The notes under the pieces were generated by a model that worked only from the letters and a program-made list of their open reading frames with translations, was not told the DNA's origin and did no database searches. Made by a program: the position numbers and the translations under genes. Positions 8,580-33,940 of a DNA stretch of 35,000 nucleotides are shown piece by piece. The stretch spans positions 50,001-85,000 of the forward strand of contig KV908474.1 of NCBI GenBank assembly GCA_002005505.1, written 5' to 3'. Source of the DNA: Botryococcus braunii (lineage: Eukaryota > Chlorophyta > Trebouxiophyceae). The first letter of the stretch is position 1, and every line of letters starts with the position of its first letter.

Positions 8580-11500
8580 AGCACCAGCTCTGAATCCAAA
8601 TCAGCAGGAGAGGAGTCTACATCAACCCCTACCAGGGAACCATGCACTCCCAGTACTTCGAAGGGAGAAGGAGACACCCTCCCCAAGGTCATTGCTACAC
8701 TAGTCAAGGTCCATATAAAACTGCAGCGTAAAGGTCAGAACTTTGTGGTGTGGGACAATGCCTTTACTGCAGCCAATGATGCAAAGGGCTCTTTACCTGC
8801 AATTCAAGAAGCTATGCCTGGGACTACTCATAATGCTGCAGCATTGTTGTTACTGTATGAATCAGTTCCTGAAGACTGGTTGGGTGAGCTGTCGAGTAAA
8901 CCATCAGCATATGATGCGTATGTGCATATTTGTAGGAAGTTTGTGGGAGGCTACAACCCTCAGGCTAATGCTGACTGGTTGAAAGAGATGTCACGTGGCA
9001 TGAAACAAGGTGAAACAATTTCCCAGTACGTCAATAGGATGATCAATCTGAAAGGTTGCCTGAAACGAAATGGACATGATCTCCTGGATGGGCACGTGGC
9101 CACACAGATTGTGCAGGGCCTGCCTGCAGCTGCCAACTCCCCAGGACTACTGCCTACGGCCGTGGCGTATCCCCTGAACCAGCTGGCAGACCTCATCTCC
9201 ACCACAGCAGAAGCAATGGGCTATAACGATGACCCAGATCAGCCTCCAGTGATCATGACAGCACAGCCAAGCCCAGCTGCTGCAGTCCATACTCCTGCTG
9301 CATGTGCTGCGACTCAGACCAGACAGCCTGCAGACACAGAGGCCAAGGTGGAGGTACGTGGTACGTGCAACTACTGCCACAAAAAGGGGCACTTCTGGAG
9401 AGACTGCCGCAAGAGGCAGAGGGACGCAGAAACCCAGAGGAATGTGGTAGCAGCGGTGCAGCAACTAGCTGGCATGTGGCCCCAAGGTCAGTTTCCTGGA
9501 GGACTCCAGCCCCCTCCAGCAGCCCAGCATGTCTTCCCTGCAGCTGGAGTTTTTCCACTACTGCACCCACCTCCTGGTCCACCCTCTCCTCCACCAGAAG
9601 GTATGCCACACGTGGTATCCTACAATGTCCTCAAACCATGCAAGGGGAGAATATCCAAACAGTCCTGGTTGGTAGACAGTGGAGCGTCAGTTCATCTTGT
9701 AAATAATCTGTCACTGCTGCATGCTCCCACAGTACATGCTGCTCCCATCCCTCTGCAGCTTGCCACGTCTGATGCAACAGGAGGAATTATTGCTACTGGA
9801 TCAGTCTGCCTGTTGAACCAGCAATGTATCCCACTGTGGCTGCGTCATGTTCAGTGTGTTCCCTCTGCAACGACGAACATCTTGTCTGTTTCTGCTGCCC
9901 TTCGTGATGGAGCCTGTTTTGCCACAGACAGCATGGGTGCATTTACCACAGTCTCTGGCCCGAATGGCAGGAAAATGCCCATCAGAGCAGAAAATGGTCT
10001 TTATTATGTACATGACTGCCTACCTGTTGCCCCAGTGCAAAACTCGTTACCAGTGGCAGCCGCAGTGAAGAACAAATCCAAGAAAACCCTGCAGCATGAC
10101 TGCGCGAAACGATTTCTGTGGCACAGCAGAATGGGACATCCGGGTGAACCATGGATGCAGCGCCTGAGCGACGAACAGCTGGTCACAGGCATTGACACTT
10201 GCCTGTCAACGTGTGAGAACTGTCCAAAGTATTGTGAAGCATGTATTGAGGGGAAGCACACCCGTCCTCCCTTTGGTGAAAGTTCCAGGCCTGCAATAAA
10301 TCCCCTTGACAGAATTCATATTGATACAGTGGGCCCCATCTCCCCAGCTGCCATTACAGGAGAACTTTTTGGGTGACAGTGGCAGATGAGGCGTCTGGAT
10401 GGAAGGCTGTCCTGCCAGTGAGAACTAAGGATGTCATTTGGTCAGTTGTCAAAGACCTTATTATGTTCTGGCAGACAGAAAAAGGAGTTACAGTGAAGTG
10501 TATCCGATGCGACAGAGGTACTGAATTTATTAATGCCCGATTCAAGGAGTTCTGTGCTTCTCAGGGCACTAAATTGGAGATGTCTGCTCCCTACACCCCA
10601 CAGCAGAATGGGATAGCAGAGCGAGCCAACAGGACCTTGAAGGAGCGAACCAGAACCCTACTTAATTTTGTTGCAGCAAGCCCTGTCATGTGGAAAGAGG
10701 CCTTGGAAACAGCATGCACTCTCCTGAATATGGGACCCAGCACAGGCAGGCCTCTCACTCCCTTTGAAATGTTTATGGGATACAAACCAGATGTTTCACT
10801 CTTGCGTACGTGGGGATGCCTGGCCTTTGTCCATGTACCAGAGCATCAGAGGGGAGTGTTTGCACCTAAGGCAGTGCCGGGCATGTTTACTGGATATTCC
10901 CCAGTGTCCAAGGCGTTCAGAATCTATCTTGGAGGGGGAGTCTGGAGGGAGAGCAGAGATGTGCAATTTGTGGAGCACATTCGGGGGGCCTCCAGAGTGG
11001 GAATTCAGATTCTGCCTGGACAGCCTCAGCACTTTTCATACCCTGAAGGCCTGCAACTCCAGCAGCAGGACAGTGAACCTCCGGCTGGTCCCAACCAACT
11101 CCGTACTCAGAATGGAGCTATCAGCATACCCCACTCCAGCAACAGACGTGGCAGCACCCTCTCAGAAGCCCCTGACAAGGCTGCAACCGAGCCTGATGGT
11201 CAGGGGAAGTGCCTCCCGGATGAAGCTGCCACTGATCAAGTCACGGGATCACCGGGAGGAACTCATCCACTGGATCTGGACCAGTCCGGAATGGTGGAGA
11301 CAATCCTGCGAATGGCAAGAGGGAATCCCGACGGTGGAGGACAACGGCAGTTTTTGGAGCGAGCACAGCAGTCCCTCCGAGACCCGCGGCCTGACAACGA
11401 AGGCCAGCCTCCGAAGGGAGCGACGAGATCGCAACGCTACGAGCATCGAACTGCTGCTCGTGAGCTCCTGCTGGCACAGGAGAAGGGTGAGAGCTGTGAG

Positions 11501-13835
11501 CGAGTGGGGCTGACAGAATGTGACACTGAGTCACAGGGAAGTGCAGGAAAGGGGTCAGAATCACGAGAGACCTGCATCACATGTGAGCGATGAGAGGGGG
11601 ACAGTCTCTGATCAGACTGAAGATGGTCCAAGTGAGCTGAGCTGTTTGGGTGGGACCTGTTCAGTGCCTGAGAGTGATGTTAGAGATGCATCATGTGAGA
11701 TGAGCTGCACAGTCCAATTCCATGAAGCCCAGATACAATGTGGTGCCAGCCACACAAATGAGGGCAATGCATGTGAGCGCGCAGCTGGGCCAGCGTCCCA
11801 GCGTACATGTGTAGTGGGTGGAAGACAGAGAGAGAGAGAGAGGCACTAGCTCAGTGCTCAGAAGGAGCAGCCACACAAATCCAGCGGGGTACTGAGACTG
11901 CTTGTGAGGGAACTGACGAGACTGCTACTCGCCAGACATGTGAGAGTGCGAATGAGGAGGTGAATCGGAAGCTTAGACAATGTGTGACAACCCCAGATTA
12001 CAAGAGCTTTCCGAGAGATACATGTGTCTGGGAGAATGATGTAAGCGTGCGGAGCAGTAAGATTGAAAAGGCAAACTGCGAGTCAAAGAGAGAGAGAGAG
12101 CAGAGAAGGAAATCTGAAACTGCTCAGGCCGTTCCAACGTGCAGTGCGGCGACAGTCAGTGGAAGAGTAGTGGGTGAGAGAGAGAATGAGAGCAGCACTG
12201 CTGAGAGCCAGGGAGAAAAGGGGAAGCATACTGGAGTGCGTTTCAGCAAGATAAGCGTGCCCTCAAGCTTGAGAGAGGCACAGCAGTCTCCCCAATGGGA
12301 ATACTGGAAGGCTGCCATGCAGGAAGAGCAGAATTCGTTGGATGCCCACGAGGTGATGGAGTATGTCCCCAGACCTCGTGGTCATAAAGTGATCCCAGTT
12401 CACTGGATTTTCTCAGTGAAAATGGATGCTCATGGTAATGTGCTAAGGTTCAAGGCAAGGTTGGTAGCTCAGGGATGTAGGCAAATTCCTGGGGTAGATG
12501 TCATGGAGGTATTTGCACCAACTAGCAGTTATGGGTCTAGGAGAGCATTGCTTTCAGTGGCTGCACAAGAGGGTCTTGAGATCCACCAAGTGGATGTCAA
12601 GACAGCATTCTTGAATGGTGAATTGGAAGAGGAGGTGTATGTCACACAACCTCCTGGTTTTGAGAATGGGGATGCTAACACTGTATGTCGCTTGAAGAAG
12701 GCCTTGTATGGCCTGAAGCAAGCACCCAGGGCCTGGCATAAGACCCTGAATGAGAAGCTGCATACCATGGGATATGAGGTGTGTAAGAGTGATGCTGGTG
12801 TCTATGTGAAGTGTTCAGTAGATGGAGGGAAGTCTTTTGTGCTGATATATGTTGATGATCTGCTGATAGTTTCTAAGGGCATGGGAGAGATTGAGAGAGT
12901 GAAGGGGTTACTCAAGCAAGAATTCACCATTCATGATTTGGGAGAGGTGAAGGATTTCTTGGGTTGCCAAGTGATGAGAGACAGGGATAATGGCCTCATT
13001 TCATTGAGCTGTATCCCTAAGATTGATGCACTAGTAGAGAAATTTGGGCTGGATCTGGAGTCATTGGGGCCTGACACTCCAGTGACTAAGGATTTTGTAG
13101 CCACCCAGAGGCCTGTGTCTAAAGACAACAGTGACAGTATTGGTGCTGGGAGCATTTTGCCTCCAGGTAACCGATACTGTGAGCTGGTTGGGTCCCTATT
13201 GTATATTGCCAATACCACCAGGCCTGATATAGCTCAAGCTGTGGGGGTACTCTCTCGTTATAGGATTAATCCTACCACAGCACACTGGAATGAAGCCATC
13301 AGGGTGCTGAAATATCTTAAGGGAAACGAGAGAGCTGGCTCTGATTCTTGGAGGGAAGGATATAGAGTTAGAAGGTTTCGTAGATGCTGATTATGGTGGT
13401 GATCAAGATCATCGCTTCTCCACTACAGGTTATGTCATCCGTGTGTTTGGAGGGGCTGTAGTTTGGGGAAGCAAGAAGCAGTCTGCAGTGGCCACCTCTA
13501 CTGTAGAAGCTGAGTTCATGGCGGCAAGTGCAGCTGTCAAGGAGGCTAATTGGGTGAAGGGCTTTCTCGAGGAAATTGGCATTTCCCCGTGGACAGTCAA
13601 GATTCACTGTGACAATCAGGGATGTATCAATCATCTCAGAAATCCGGTGTTCTCAAAGCACACTAAGCATATTGCAATCAGCTTCCACTTTGCGCGTGAA
13701 GCTATTGCATTGGGTCAGGTTGATGTGAAATACGTTCCCTCAGCCAGGAATGTAGCAGATATCTTCACCAAGCCTTTAACAAGGCAGGTATTTCAAGGAC
13801 ATCGTGAGGCTCTTGGTTTGGCCAAGGTTTTGTGA
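8580..13835 (+). pseudogene. gag-pol of copia element B, broken by frameshifts
   Basis: Continues the frame opened at 1546. Gag domain to about 9350; CCHC knuckle CNYCHKKGHFWRDC at 9366-9407; protease VDSGAS near 9675; pre-integrase and zinc-binding His/Cys region near 10120-10260; integrase acidic residues at 10323 (D), 10511 (D) and 10619 (E); reverse transcriptase with YVDD at 12848-12859; RNase H near 13380-13760; stop TGA at 13833-13835. Breaks seen: about one base lost in the T/G run at 10366-10373; a shift out and back between about 11500 and 11849, with stops in the first frame and a GA repeat at the return point; about one base gained near 13321-13326. Catalytic residues of all domains remain. 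With gag also split by element A, no full polyprotein can be made. Confidence 0.9.
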
Positions 13836-13853
13836 GGAAAAGGCAAGGGGAAG
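13836..13853 (+). promoter_or_regulatory. polypurine tract of element B
   Basis: GGAAAAGGCAAGGGGAAG lies between the gag-pol stop and the TG of the 3' LTR. It shares AGGCAAGGGGAAG with element A. Confidence 0.8.
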
Positions 13854-14586
13854 TGTTATAATAGTGAAAGAGCATTTTGGTGCCTTTCCCTCAGAAGAGT
13901 AATAGTGGCCAGACCAGCTCGGATTAACCAGCGGGAACATTCATTAGAATGAGTAATAGGTGGCAGAACCTAGGAGTTCTGCCAGAATCAATCTAGATCA
14001 ATTTCACATAGATTAGGGAGAATGAGGTAATTGGACACGGTTTGCTTGAGAGGATTTATGACGCCGGCGTGCAAGGGCGAGGCACTTGATTGGGACGTTA
14101 AAGGCACTTCGGGTGCTTATCTCTTGACTGTTGCCTATCAAGTCCTCATTCATATTCGGTCACTGCTTGTTCTCCTACACACAACAAGAGTGCCGACGAG
14201 CTAATCACCCTTCGTGCCCGGGTCATACAGGTAATCTGACGTTGAGTGACAGAAGCCTCATTGACAATTGGTTAGGAAGAGGTCTAGATAATGTTATTAA
14301 GTTGGTGCTAATGCTTTTGCTCATTGAACACTAATAATGCAGACTATCGGTAGTTGCGTAGATTAAGTAGTTTGAGTTATGAAGTGATGAGAGAAAGCAA
14401 GTAGCATTGTAATGACTTGATTGGGACATTAAAGGCACTTCGGGTGCTTATCTCTTGACTGTTGCCTATCAAGTCCTCATTCATATTCGGTCACTGCTTG
14501 TTCTCGTACACACAACAAGAGTGCCGACGAGCAAATCACCCTTCGTGCCCGGGTCATACAGGAAACGCCAAGCTCAGAAGTGTTCA
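13854..14586 (+). repeat. 3' LTR of element B (733 bp)
   Basis: Starts TGTTATAATAG and ends GTGTTCA. It has the same length as the left LTR with about five substitutions. The internal direct repeat is at 14084-14231 and 14415-14562. It is followed by the AAAAG duplication at 14587-14591. Confidence 0.93.
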
Positions 14587-14591
14587 AAAAG
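14587..14591. repeat. target-site duplication of element B, right copy
   Basis: AAAAG, matching 209-213. Confidence 0.85.
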
Positions 14592-14929
14592 GATGGACTT
14601 GAAGAAGTCCACCACACCACTCCAGCACGCCAAGTGCGCTCCATTCGAGAGACCCCATGGCTGTTAATCAGGCTGCGTCTTGGACTGACCTACGGTTAGC
14701 GACAGGAGCAAAGCAGAAGAGGATTTAGCTGATCCTGGCCAATTATAAGGCCCTTCACATGTGCACGCGCACTCAGATCGGAACCCGAATTGGAAGCAGC
14801 GTTGGATGAAGGCGTCCCACATCCTGCCGACGTGGCCGATCCGGTCACCACACAAGTTGGGCAGTCATGCAACCCAAGCTTATAAGGTCCCTGAGTGATA
14901 GCCTTCAAGAGCATGCGTGGAGCCCTCAA
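14592..14929. other. sequence between element B and the gypsy relic
   Basis: No gene seen. On the minus strand it directly follows the chromodomain end of the gypsy relic, where a 3' untranslated region and LTR would be expected, so element B may have inserted into that LTR. I could not find matching terminal repeats to prove this. Confidence 0.35.
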
Positions 14930-16450
14930 GATCAGCCCCGCTCAGCTGAGGGGGACAAGAACCCATGCGCAGCTTTGCAAGGTGACAAGAGTGACTCGCA
15001 AGTGCCCACAAGGTTAAATCGCAGCTTCCCATGAATTCTGTTCAGGCCCGTACCCTTCCCATGTGACAAGACATCTGGTTTTGCCTTTCGTTTCCCGTAC
15101 ACGGCGTGTGCCAGAATCTGTTCAACCTCATATTTCAACTCACCATCGATGACAACTGGAAAGGGAGGAGGAGGATTTTTCTCTGGTACATACTTCCTTG
15201 ATTAGGGAAGAGATCTGAATGGCCTTGTGCCACTTGAGGTGAGAAGGGAAGGAGAGCTTGTAAGCAACATCATTCACCACTTGGGTAGTAGTGAAAGGCC
15301 CAATCCACTTGGGTAATTATTTCCTGCATAAGTTGGTCTTACGACCGGCATTTTTGTTGAATACCAGCTCACCCACTGCAAATGTAACATCCTTCCTGCC
15401 TTTGTAAATTTATAATGTTTTTGCTGTGACTTTTCTTCTGCTTTGTCCCATGTTTGGGACCTATGAATAGCTGCCTGGAGAATGGCAGAAGCCTCATGCA
15501 AGTGGACTGCAATTTAGCTTTGGGAATTGACCCAGAAGAATTAGCATTACTGGCAGGAGAGGGGGGGGGGGAGAGGTGGCTTTGAAGAGAGCCAAATACT
15601 TTTGGATGCCTTCCAAAATTCAGAAAGAAAGGAGTGCTTTCTGTACTGTATTCGCAACAAAAAACACATAAATTTAGAACCACACGGGACAAAGTTTGGT
15701 TAACTTGTGTATCACAAACAAGAGTTCGCACATTGTGTATACATTACGGCCTGGATTGTGGGAGGGAGGCAGGTTATAAAGTCAAATGAGAGGGGACCAC
15801 GGCTTATCTGGGATTGAGGGGTGTCGTATGGCTCAAGGTAATCACTCATGATGTCCGCTGTCTCAAGGCATCTGTGTCCCCCATGGTGTTCCAACAGAAC
15901 GTGCCCGAGCCTGGGCCCTCAGAGACATTGGTGGAGGTAGGCCAATTTCTCACAGCACCAACTCTAGCAGGATCAAGTTTGATCCCTTCAGGACCCATAC
16001 AACACCCCCGAAACAAGATCCATGTTTCCATAAAGGAGCATTTTGACAACTTCAGGTAAGTCGTGTGAGTTTGCAAGAGTTTGAAAACCGAATCTGAGGT
16101 GTTGGAGATGTTTCTTCCTTGGTTTTGCTAAAAATCATTTTGCCATCTACGTAAATAACCACAATTTTATGCACATACTGAGAGAAAATCATGTTCATAT
16201 CAGTTTGGAATGTGGCAGGAGCATTAGATAACCCAAAAGATAATACCTTAGACTGAAACTGCCCCATGTGTGTTTTAAAGCAAGTTTTTAGGAAATCAGG
16301 GTCAGAGATCCTCAATTTGTGGTACCCAGAGTTAAGATCTCGAGAGGTGAAATACTTGGAACCATCTAACTCATCAAGGGTTTCATCTTGGGGAGGATTG
16401 AGGAGCTTCTAACATTTGTGATTAGTAAGCTAGCTGCTCGTAGCACTCGA
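14930..16450 (-). mobile_element. Ty3/gypsy chromovirus relic, truncated and internally deleted
   Basis: Read on the minus strand in several frames. Reverse transcriptase pieces run from about 16440 to 16050 (ELDGSKYFTSRDLNSGYH, then VLSFGLSNAPATFQTDMN, with the catalytic YxDD region reading YVDG), then a segment near 15910-16070 like the RT/RNase H connection (GIKLDPARVGAVRNWP). Next come integrase remnants (SFDFITCLPPT near 15780; STESTPFFLNFGRHPK near 15640), an integrase C-terminal part (LPKWIGPFTTTQVVNDVAYK near 15280), and a chromodomain (VVIDGELKYEVEQIL, then GYGPEQNSWEA) near 15160-15020. The RT-RNase H-integrase-chromodomain order identifies a chromovirus. Most of RNase H and the integrase core, and everything before RT, are missing, and stops and frameshifts are frequent. 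A dead copy. Confidence 0.85.
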
Positions 16451-16689
16451 TGATAAAGGTTGAATTTTGCTCATAATAATGAAAGCCATGTGCGTACCAC
16501 ATAGGAGCCTTCGTGCTGAATACAGCACTTCATAGCATGTTGCCAGAACAGTTTGCATACACAAGTGCTGTTATGCATACATGCATTGATCGATCCACGG
16601 CGTATATGCATGCATGCATAAGTACATACCTGCATACATACGTACCTACCTACATACGTACGTATGTCTCACAATGCATGAGTGCGTAC

Positions 16690-16748
<59 letters not shown>

Positions 16749-18077
16749 GGTGGGTAGGTGTGGGGGGTGGGAGCGTGTGCGTGTGATATGGCGCAGGGGT
16801 GGTATGTATAAATCTCACGGGCCCCCATATCAAAGCTTTGGGTGGGCCTTTGCTGGGTACTTTCATCCTTCACCTCACCTTGCTTGCGAGAGGCAGAGAA
16901 GGGGGTAGGGATATGATTTGAGCATCTTCGAAGGAAGAACTCTGGGCACAAACGTATCTCCATAATCCATTTAATCGGTTTCTCGAACTCAAAAGAACTT
17001 CGTAAACTACTTGACCAGGTTCCAAATCTGACTTGAGGAACACGGCCATGCACACGTTACCTCTCAAACTAACTCAATCTGACAGATATGATGAGCTGCA
17101 GCGCTGCCTTCTTCAACATACCGTGAGCGAACCATTCCTCGAAGTTTGTTAACAGCACAGTTAGCATACATACCACAGTGACGCAAAGGTAGCATGCACA
17201 CCATAGTGATGCAAGGTCTTGATGTAGCTGACCCAGGCCTCTTGGAGGTCAACAAACTTGTGCGGACACTTCTAAGGACTTGACACTTTGATCACTCGGT
17301 ACTATCGACGCTAATAAGCGTGGTGCACATCTGGATAACCCACGATGGGTTATCGAGTTGTACTGAATTCATTCATTCATCATTAACTAAATTCCGACTG
17401 CACGGTCACTCTCCATCCCTCCACACCGCGTGCTCTCTGCTCACACAGATGCTCTTGACTTGCTTCAAGAGGCATGCTCCCACACAAGCTGGCGCAATTG
17501 CTTCAAGGTCAGTGCTTTTCGCAACAGCACATCACCTTTCCTGTTAACTGTACAGCTACTGTACTGCACGTGTGGCAGATGATGCGTCACGAATTGTCTA
17601 GACCCTTGTCATAGACCATCTTTGAAAGGGTTGAGAAATGTTCAGTTGGTCACGTGCCGTGACGCACCTACACTCCTGCCAGCTTCCAGATGCAAAGCTC
17701 CCAAATGCAAACAAAAATGCAGACAATACTCTTACTCCGCACTCGGCACTCTCACCTCCCTAAGTGCTTCCCCTGTGGCATTCCAAAAACGTCCTGCGGC
17801 TCTAGCGGCGGCGCTGAGGAAAAGCAAGATATCAGCAGAAGGATGCGGACGTCAACGCATGGAGAAGAGGAGGCATCTTTGCTGCTTGATAGAGGGATTA
17901 TTCTGTAAGGAAAAGTAGGCCAGATCTGCTAACCAAGCTGCGGGACCCCATGCTTTGACGGGGATGGCTGGATCTGACACCGCTGGAGACAACACACATA
18001 GTGAAGCTCCGAGTTGGATTTTTCTCGGGTAGGCTGTCCAGCAAAAGGAAGCTCTGTAGGGGGCTGAGGGCTTGGCT
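16451..18077. other. intergenic stretch downstream of the mannanase-PAN gene
   Basis: Contains degenerate (CATA)n/(TACG)n repeats (about 16575-16675), a (TG)n tract and, near 17160-17230, two imperfect copies of a 25-bp unit around CACTRTGGTRTGYATGCTA. Short open pieces on the minus strand at 16870-17270 look protein-like in places but change frame and match nothing I know. The 3' untranslated region of the gene should begin at 18077; no poly(A) signal stands out. Confidence 0.4.
16691..16741. repeat. (TG)n microsatellite with GTGG tail
   Basis: About 25 TG units followed by GGTGGGTGGGTGGGT. Open frames over it (Val-Cys or His-Thr repeats) are artefacts of the repeat. Confidence 0.95.
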
Positions 18078-32056
<13,979 letters not shown>

Positions 32057-32400
32057 TGCTCGGCCTCCGTTTTTGTAAGACAGATCGTTACTGTGCCGGG
32101 GATGGCTGTTGGTCGAGTGGGAACTAGCTTGGGGGATGGTAGGGCGGTCCAGGTGGTAGCGATCAGCGTCCTCCCCTCCGATTACCTTCGATTTGCCTGG
32201 ATGATTGATTTTAGATTTTGATGTTTGGGTATGAAGCACCCTCGCATTGCTGCATTAGCCCTAGATACATTGCACGTGATAGTTTACAGGGGCTTTGGTA
32301 ACCTGAGACCCTGTGGGCTGCCCTAGCCGTGCTTGCAGTTGGTGTGCTCTTGAGGTCGTTCTGCCTCCGAAACTTCGCTGCGATCTGGTGCCTTCTGGTC
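32057..32400 (-). promoter_or_regulatory. presumed promoter and 5' untranslated region of the mannanase-PAN gene
   Basis: Sequence directly upstream of the chosen ATG. A palindromic CACGTG (G-box core) at 32273-32278 lies about 217 bp upstream of the start. No convincing TATA box. Position is inferred from the start codon only. Confidence 0.3.
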
Positions 32401-32512
32401 GTGCCACATCCGCCTCACATATCAACGGTCAGACGGGAAATCAACCTGCAATGAACCTGGTCGTCCTGTCCATCCTCGGAGACACGCCCAGGAGACTCTG
32501 ACATACCTAGCT

Positions 32513-32600
32513 TGACACCTGTGCTCTACTCAGATTAAGCATCAGACTCAACCAGACCTCAACTTTGACACCCGTGCTAGACTCAGATCCAAGCATTCGG
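32513..32600. repeat. short imperfect direct repeat upstream of the gene
   Basis: Two diverged copies around 'TGACACCYGTGCTMKACTCAGAT' at about 32513 and 32569. No gene is supported in the surrounding 32400-32800. Confidence 0.4.
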
Positions 32601-32811
32601 CTAGCCTTGAAACTGCATATCTCACCGTCAGGTGCTAGTATTTGACTTCTGGACTTCTCCTTCTCGACGTTTGGGTTTTCCACATGGTGAAGATCATCTG
32701 TGTAGTTCATCTGTTTGCATCTCATAAAGCCTAGGTGAATGTACTTACTTCCTTTTTGAGACATGGTCAGTGGGCTGGAAAGCTGTACTTCCTATGCTTT
32801 CCTTTCAGCAC

Positions 32812-32995
32812 AGAAAGGAAAGGAAAGGCAAGGAACGGAAGGGAAGGGAAAGGAAAGGAAAGGAAAGGAAAGGAAAGGAAAGGAAAGGAAAGGAAAGGAA
32901 AGGAAAGGAAATAAAGCGAAAGGAAAGGAAAGGAAAGAAAGGGAAAGGAAAGGAAGGGCAAGGCAAGGAAAGGAAAGGAAGGGAAAGGAAGCATA
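32812..32995. repeat. (AAAGG)n pentanucleotide tract
   Basis: About 35 units, mostly AAAGG with AAGGG and AAGGC variants. It lies about 0.75-0.95 kb upstream of the mannanase-PAN start codon. Lys-Gly-Arg open frames over it are artefacts. Confidence 0.93.
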
Positions 32996-33266
32996 GGCCA
33001 GCAGGCTTTCAAGGTATGGCTAACCTCGGTACATCCCAAATTTTGAGGTGTTTACATGGTAATGTACGTTCAAGCACGCTTCGTCCTATTGCTGCACCTC
33101 CATCTGCATGCTTGTCAAAGGGACCACCCCTGCAATTTGCCCTCCTTGTGCATGTAGGTAAAAGAAATAGCTGAAGATGTATGCAGGGCAACCCAGCGCC
33201 ATTGCAGGATTGACTAAGACATTCTTCACCTGTGTCTAGGGCTAACACATCCGGCCCCCGCCCGCA

Positions 33267-33285
33267 CCCCCCCCCGGGGGGGGGG
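33267..33285. repeat. C9G10 palindrome
   Basis: Nine C directly followed by ten G, able to fold into a GC hairpin. Confidence 0.7.
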
Positions 33286-33499
33286 ACCGTATACTCGGGG
33301 CGTCTGGTTGGCCTGTGTGGTGCCAATGGGCTTCTAGCTAATGGGGTGGAAAGGAGGTTAGGGTATGCACCATGGAAACAGGGCGTTCTTCTGGTTGGTA
33401 CACAATCTTTTTCTCCGGGTGTGCCACGTCATGCACACTTTACACTTCTTCCAGCTCTGATACCTGCATGTACAGTTGGCAAATGCATGGCTGGTCCCG

Positions 33500-33940
33500 T
33501 TCAAGCTTGCAAGGCCTTTCCCATTATGACTGAAGCCAGCTTGCTAGCAGGCATTTCCTGTTCCAAGGTTGCAACCGGCTTTCTAGCAAAGCCTTTCCTG
33601 TCCCAAGGTAGCGTCCAACTTGCTAGCAAAACATTTCCCGTTCCAAGCTTGGTTGCATCCGGCTTGCTAGAAAAGCCTTTCCCCTTGTAAGCTTGGTTGC
33701 ATCCGATTTGCTTGAAAAGCCTTTCCCATTCCGAAGTCGTAGTCAGCTTGCTAGCAAAGGTTTTCTTGTTTTGAGGTTGCATCCGGCTTGCTGGCAAAGC
33801 CTTTCCCATTCCACGATTGCATCCGGCTTGCTAGCCAGGCCTTTCACGTCCCAAGATTGCATCCAGCTTGCAAACAAAAGCTTTTCCCAATTCCAAGGTT
33901 GCATCTGGCTTGCTAGCAAGACCTTTCGCGTTCCATGTGG
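33500..33940. repeat. minisatellite of 40-44 bp units, about 10-11 copies
   Basis: Units begin CTTGCTAGCAAAGCCTTTCC and continue with variants of CGTTCCAAGGTTGCATCCGG. Unit starts seen near 33538, 33582, 33618, 33662, 33706, 33746, 33786, 33826, 33866 and 33909, with a partial copy near 33503. Identity between units is roughly 75-90 percent. Open frames run through on both strands (for example ASKPDAT repeats on the minus strand), but unit length varies and breaks phase, so coding is not supported. Confidence 0.85.

Larger units (their letters stand above)
214..14586 (+). mobile_element. Ty1/copia LTR retrotransposon B (outer), interrupted by element A
   Basis: Full-length copia element: left LTR 214-946, primer-binding site 947-961, extra ORF 1006-1530, gag-pol start codon at 1546, insertion of element A plus its duplicated target (1564-8579), remainder of gag-pol 8580-13835, polypurine tract 13836-13853, right LTR 13854-14586. 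Without A and one target copy it would be about 7.36 kb. The domain order is CCHC knuckle, aspartic protease, integrase, reverse transcriptase, RNase H, which is the copia order. The LTRs differ at five positions that I could find (355/13995, 457/14097, 866/14506, 893/14533, 904/14544), about 0.7 percent, so B is young but older than A. Frameshifts in pol and the insertion in gag make it non-autonomous. Confidence 0.93.

Noticed and set aside
16646..16908. Long open frames of Val-Cys, His-Thr, Arg-Glu, Ser-Leu or Lys-Gly-Arg repeats here and at 18190-18580, 20210-20570, 21420-21820, 22600-23090, 24150-24930, 29740-30340, 32760-33040 and 34540-34930.
   Set aside because: They are translations of dinucleotide or pentanucleotide microsatellites, open on both strands and in several frames, with no domain outside the repeat.
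17041..17270. Protein-like minus-strand pieces (for example VDLQEAWVSYIKTLHHYG).
   Set aside because: They overlap a 25-bp tandem repeat, switch frame and hit stops, and I recognise no family. Not enough for a gene call.
17756..17793. Possible exon 18 on the minus strand with good-looking splice sites (GCCGCAG|GACG and GAG|GTGAGA).
   Set aside because: Exon 17 already ends with a PAN-closing PWVSG motif and an in-frame stop. The piece is about a dozen codons with no motif and no partner exon downstream.
32057..32239. In-frame ATG at 32239 that would add 61 residues before the signal peptide.
   Set aside because: The extension is polar and would bury the secretory leader. The ATG at 32056 puts the hydrophobic core where a signal peptide needs it.
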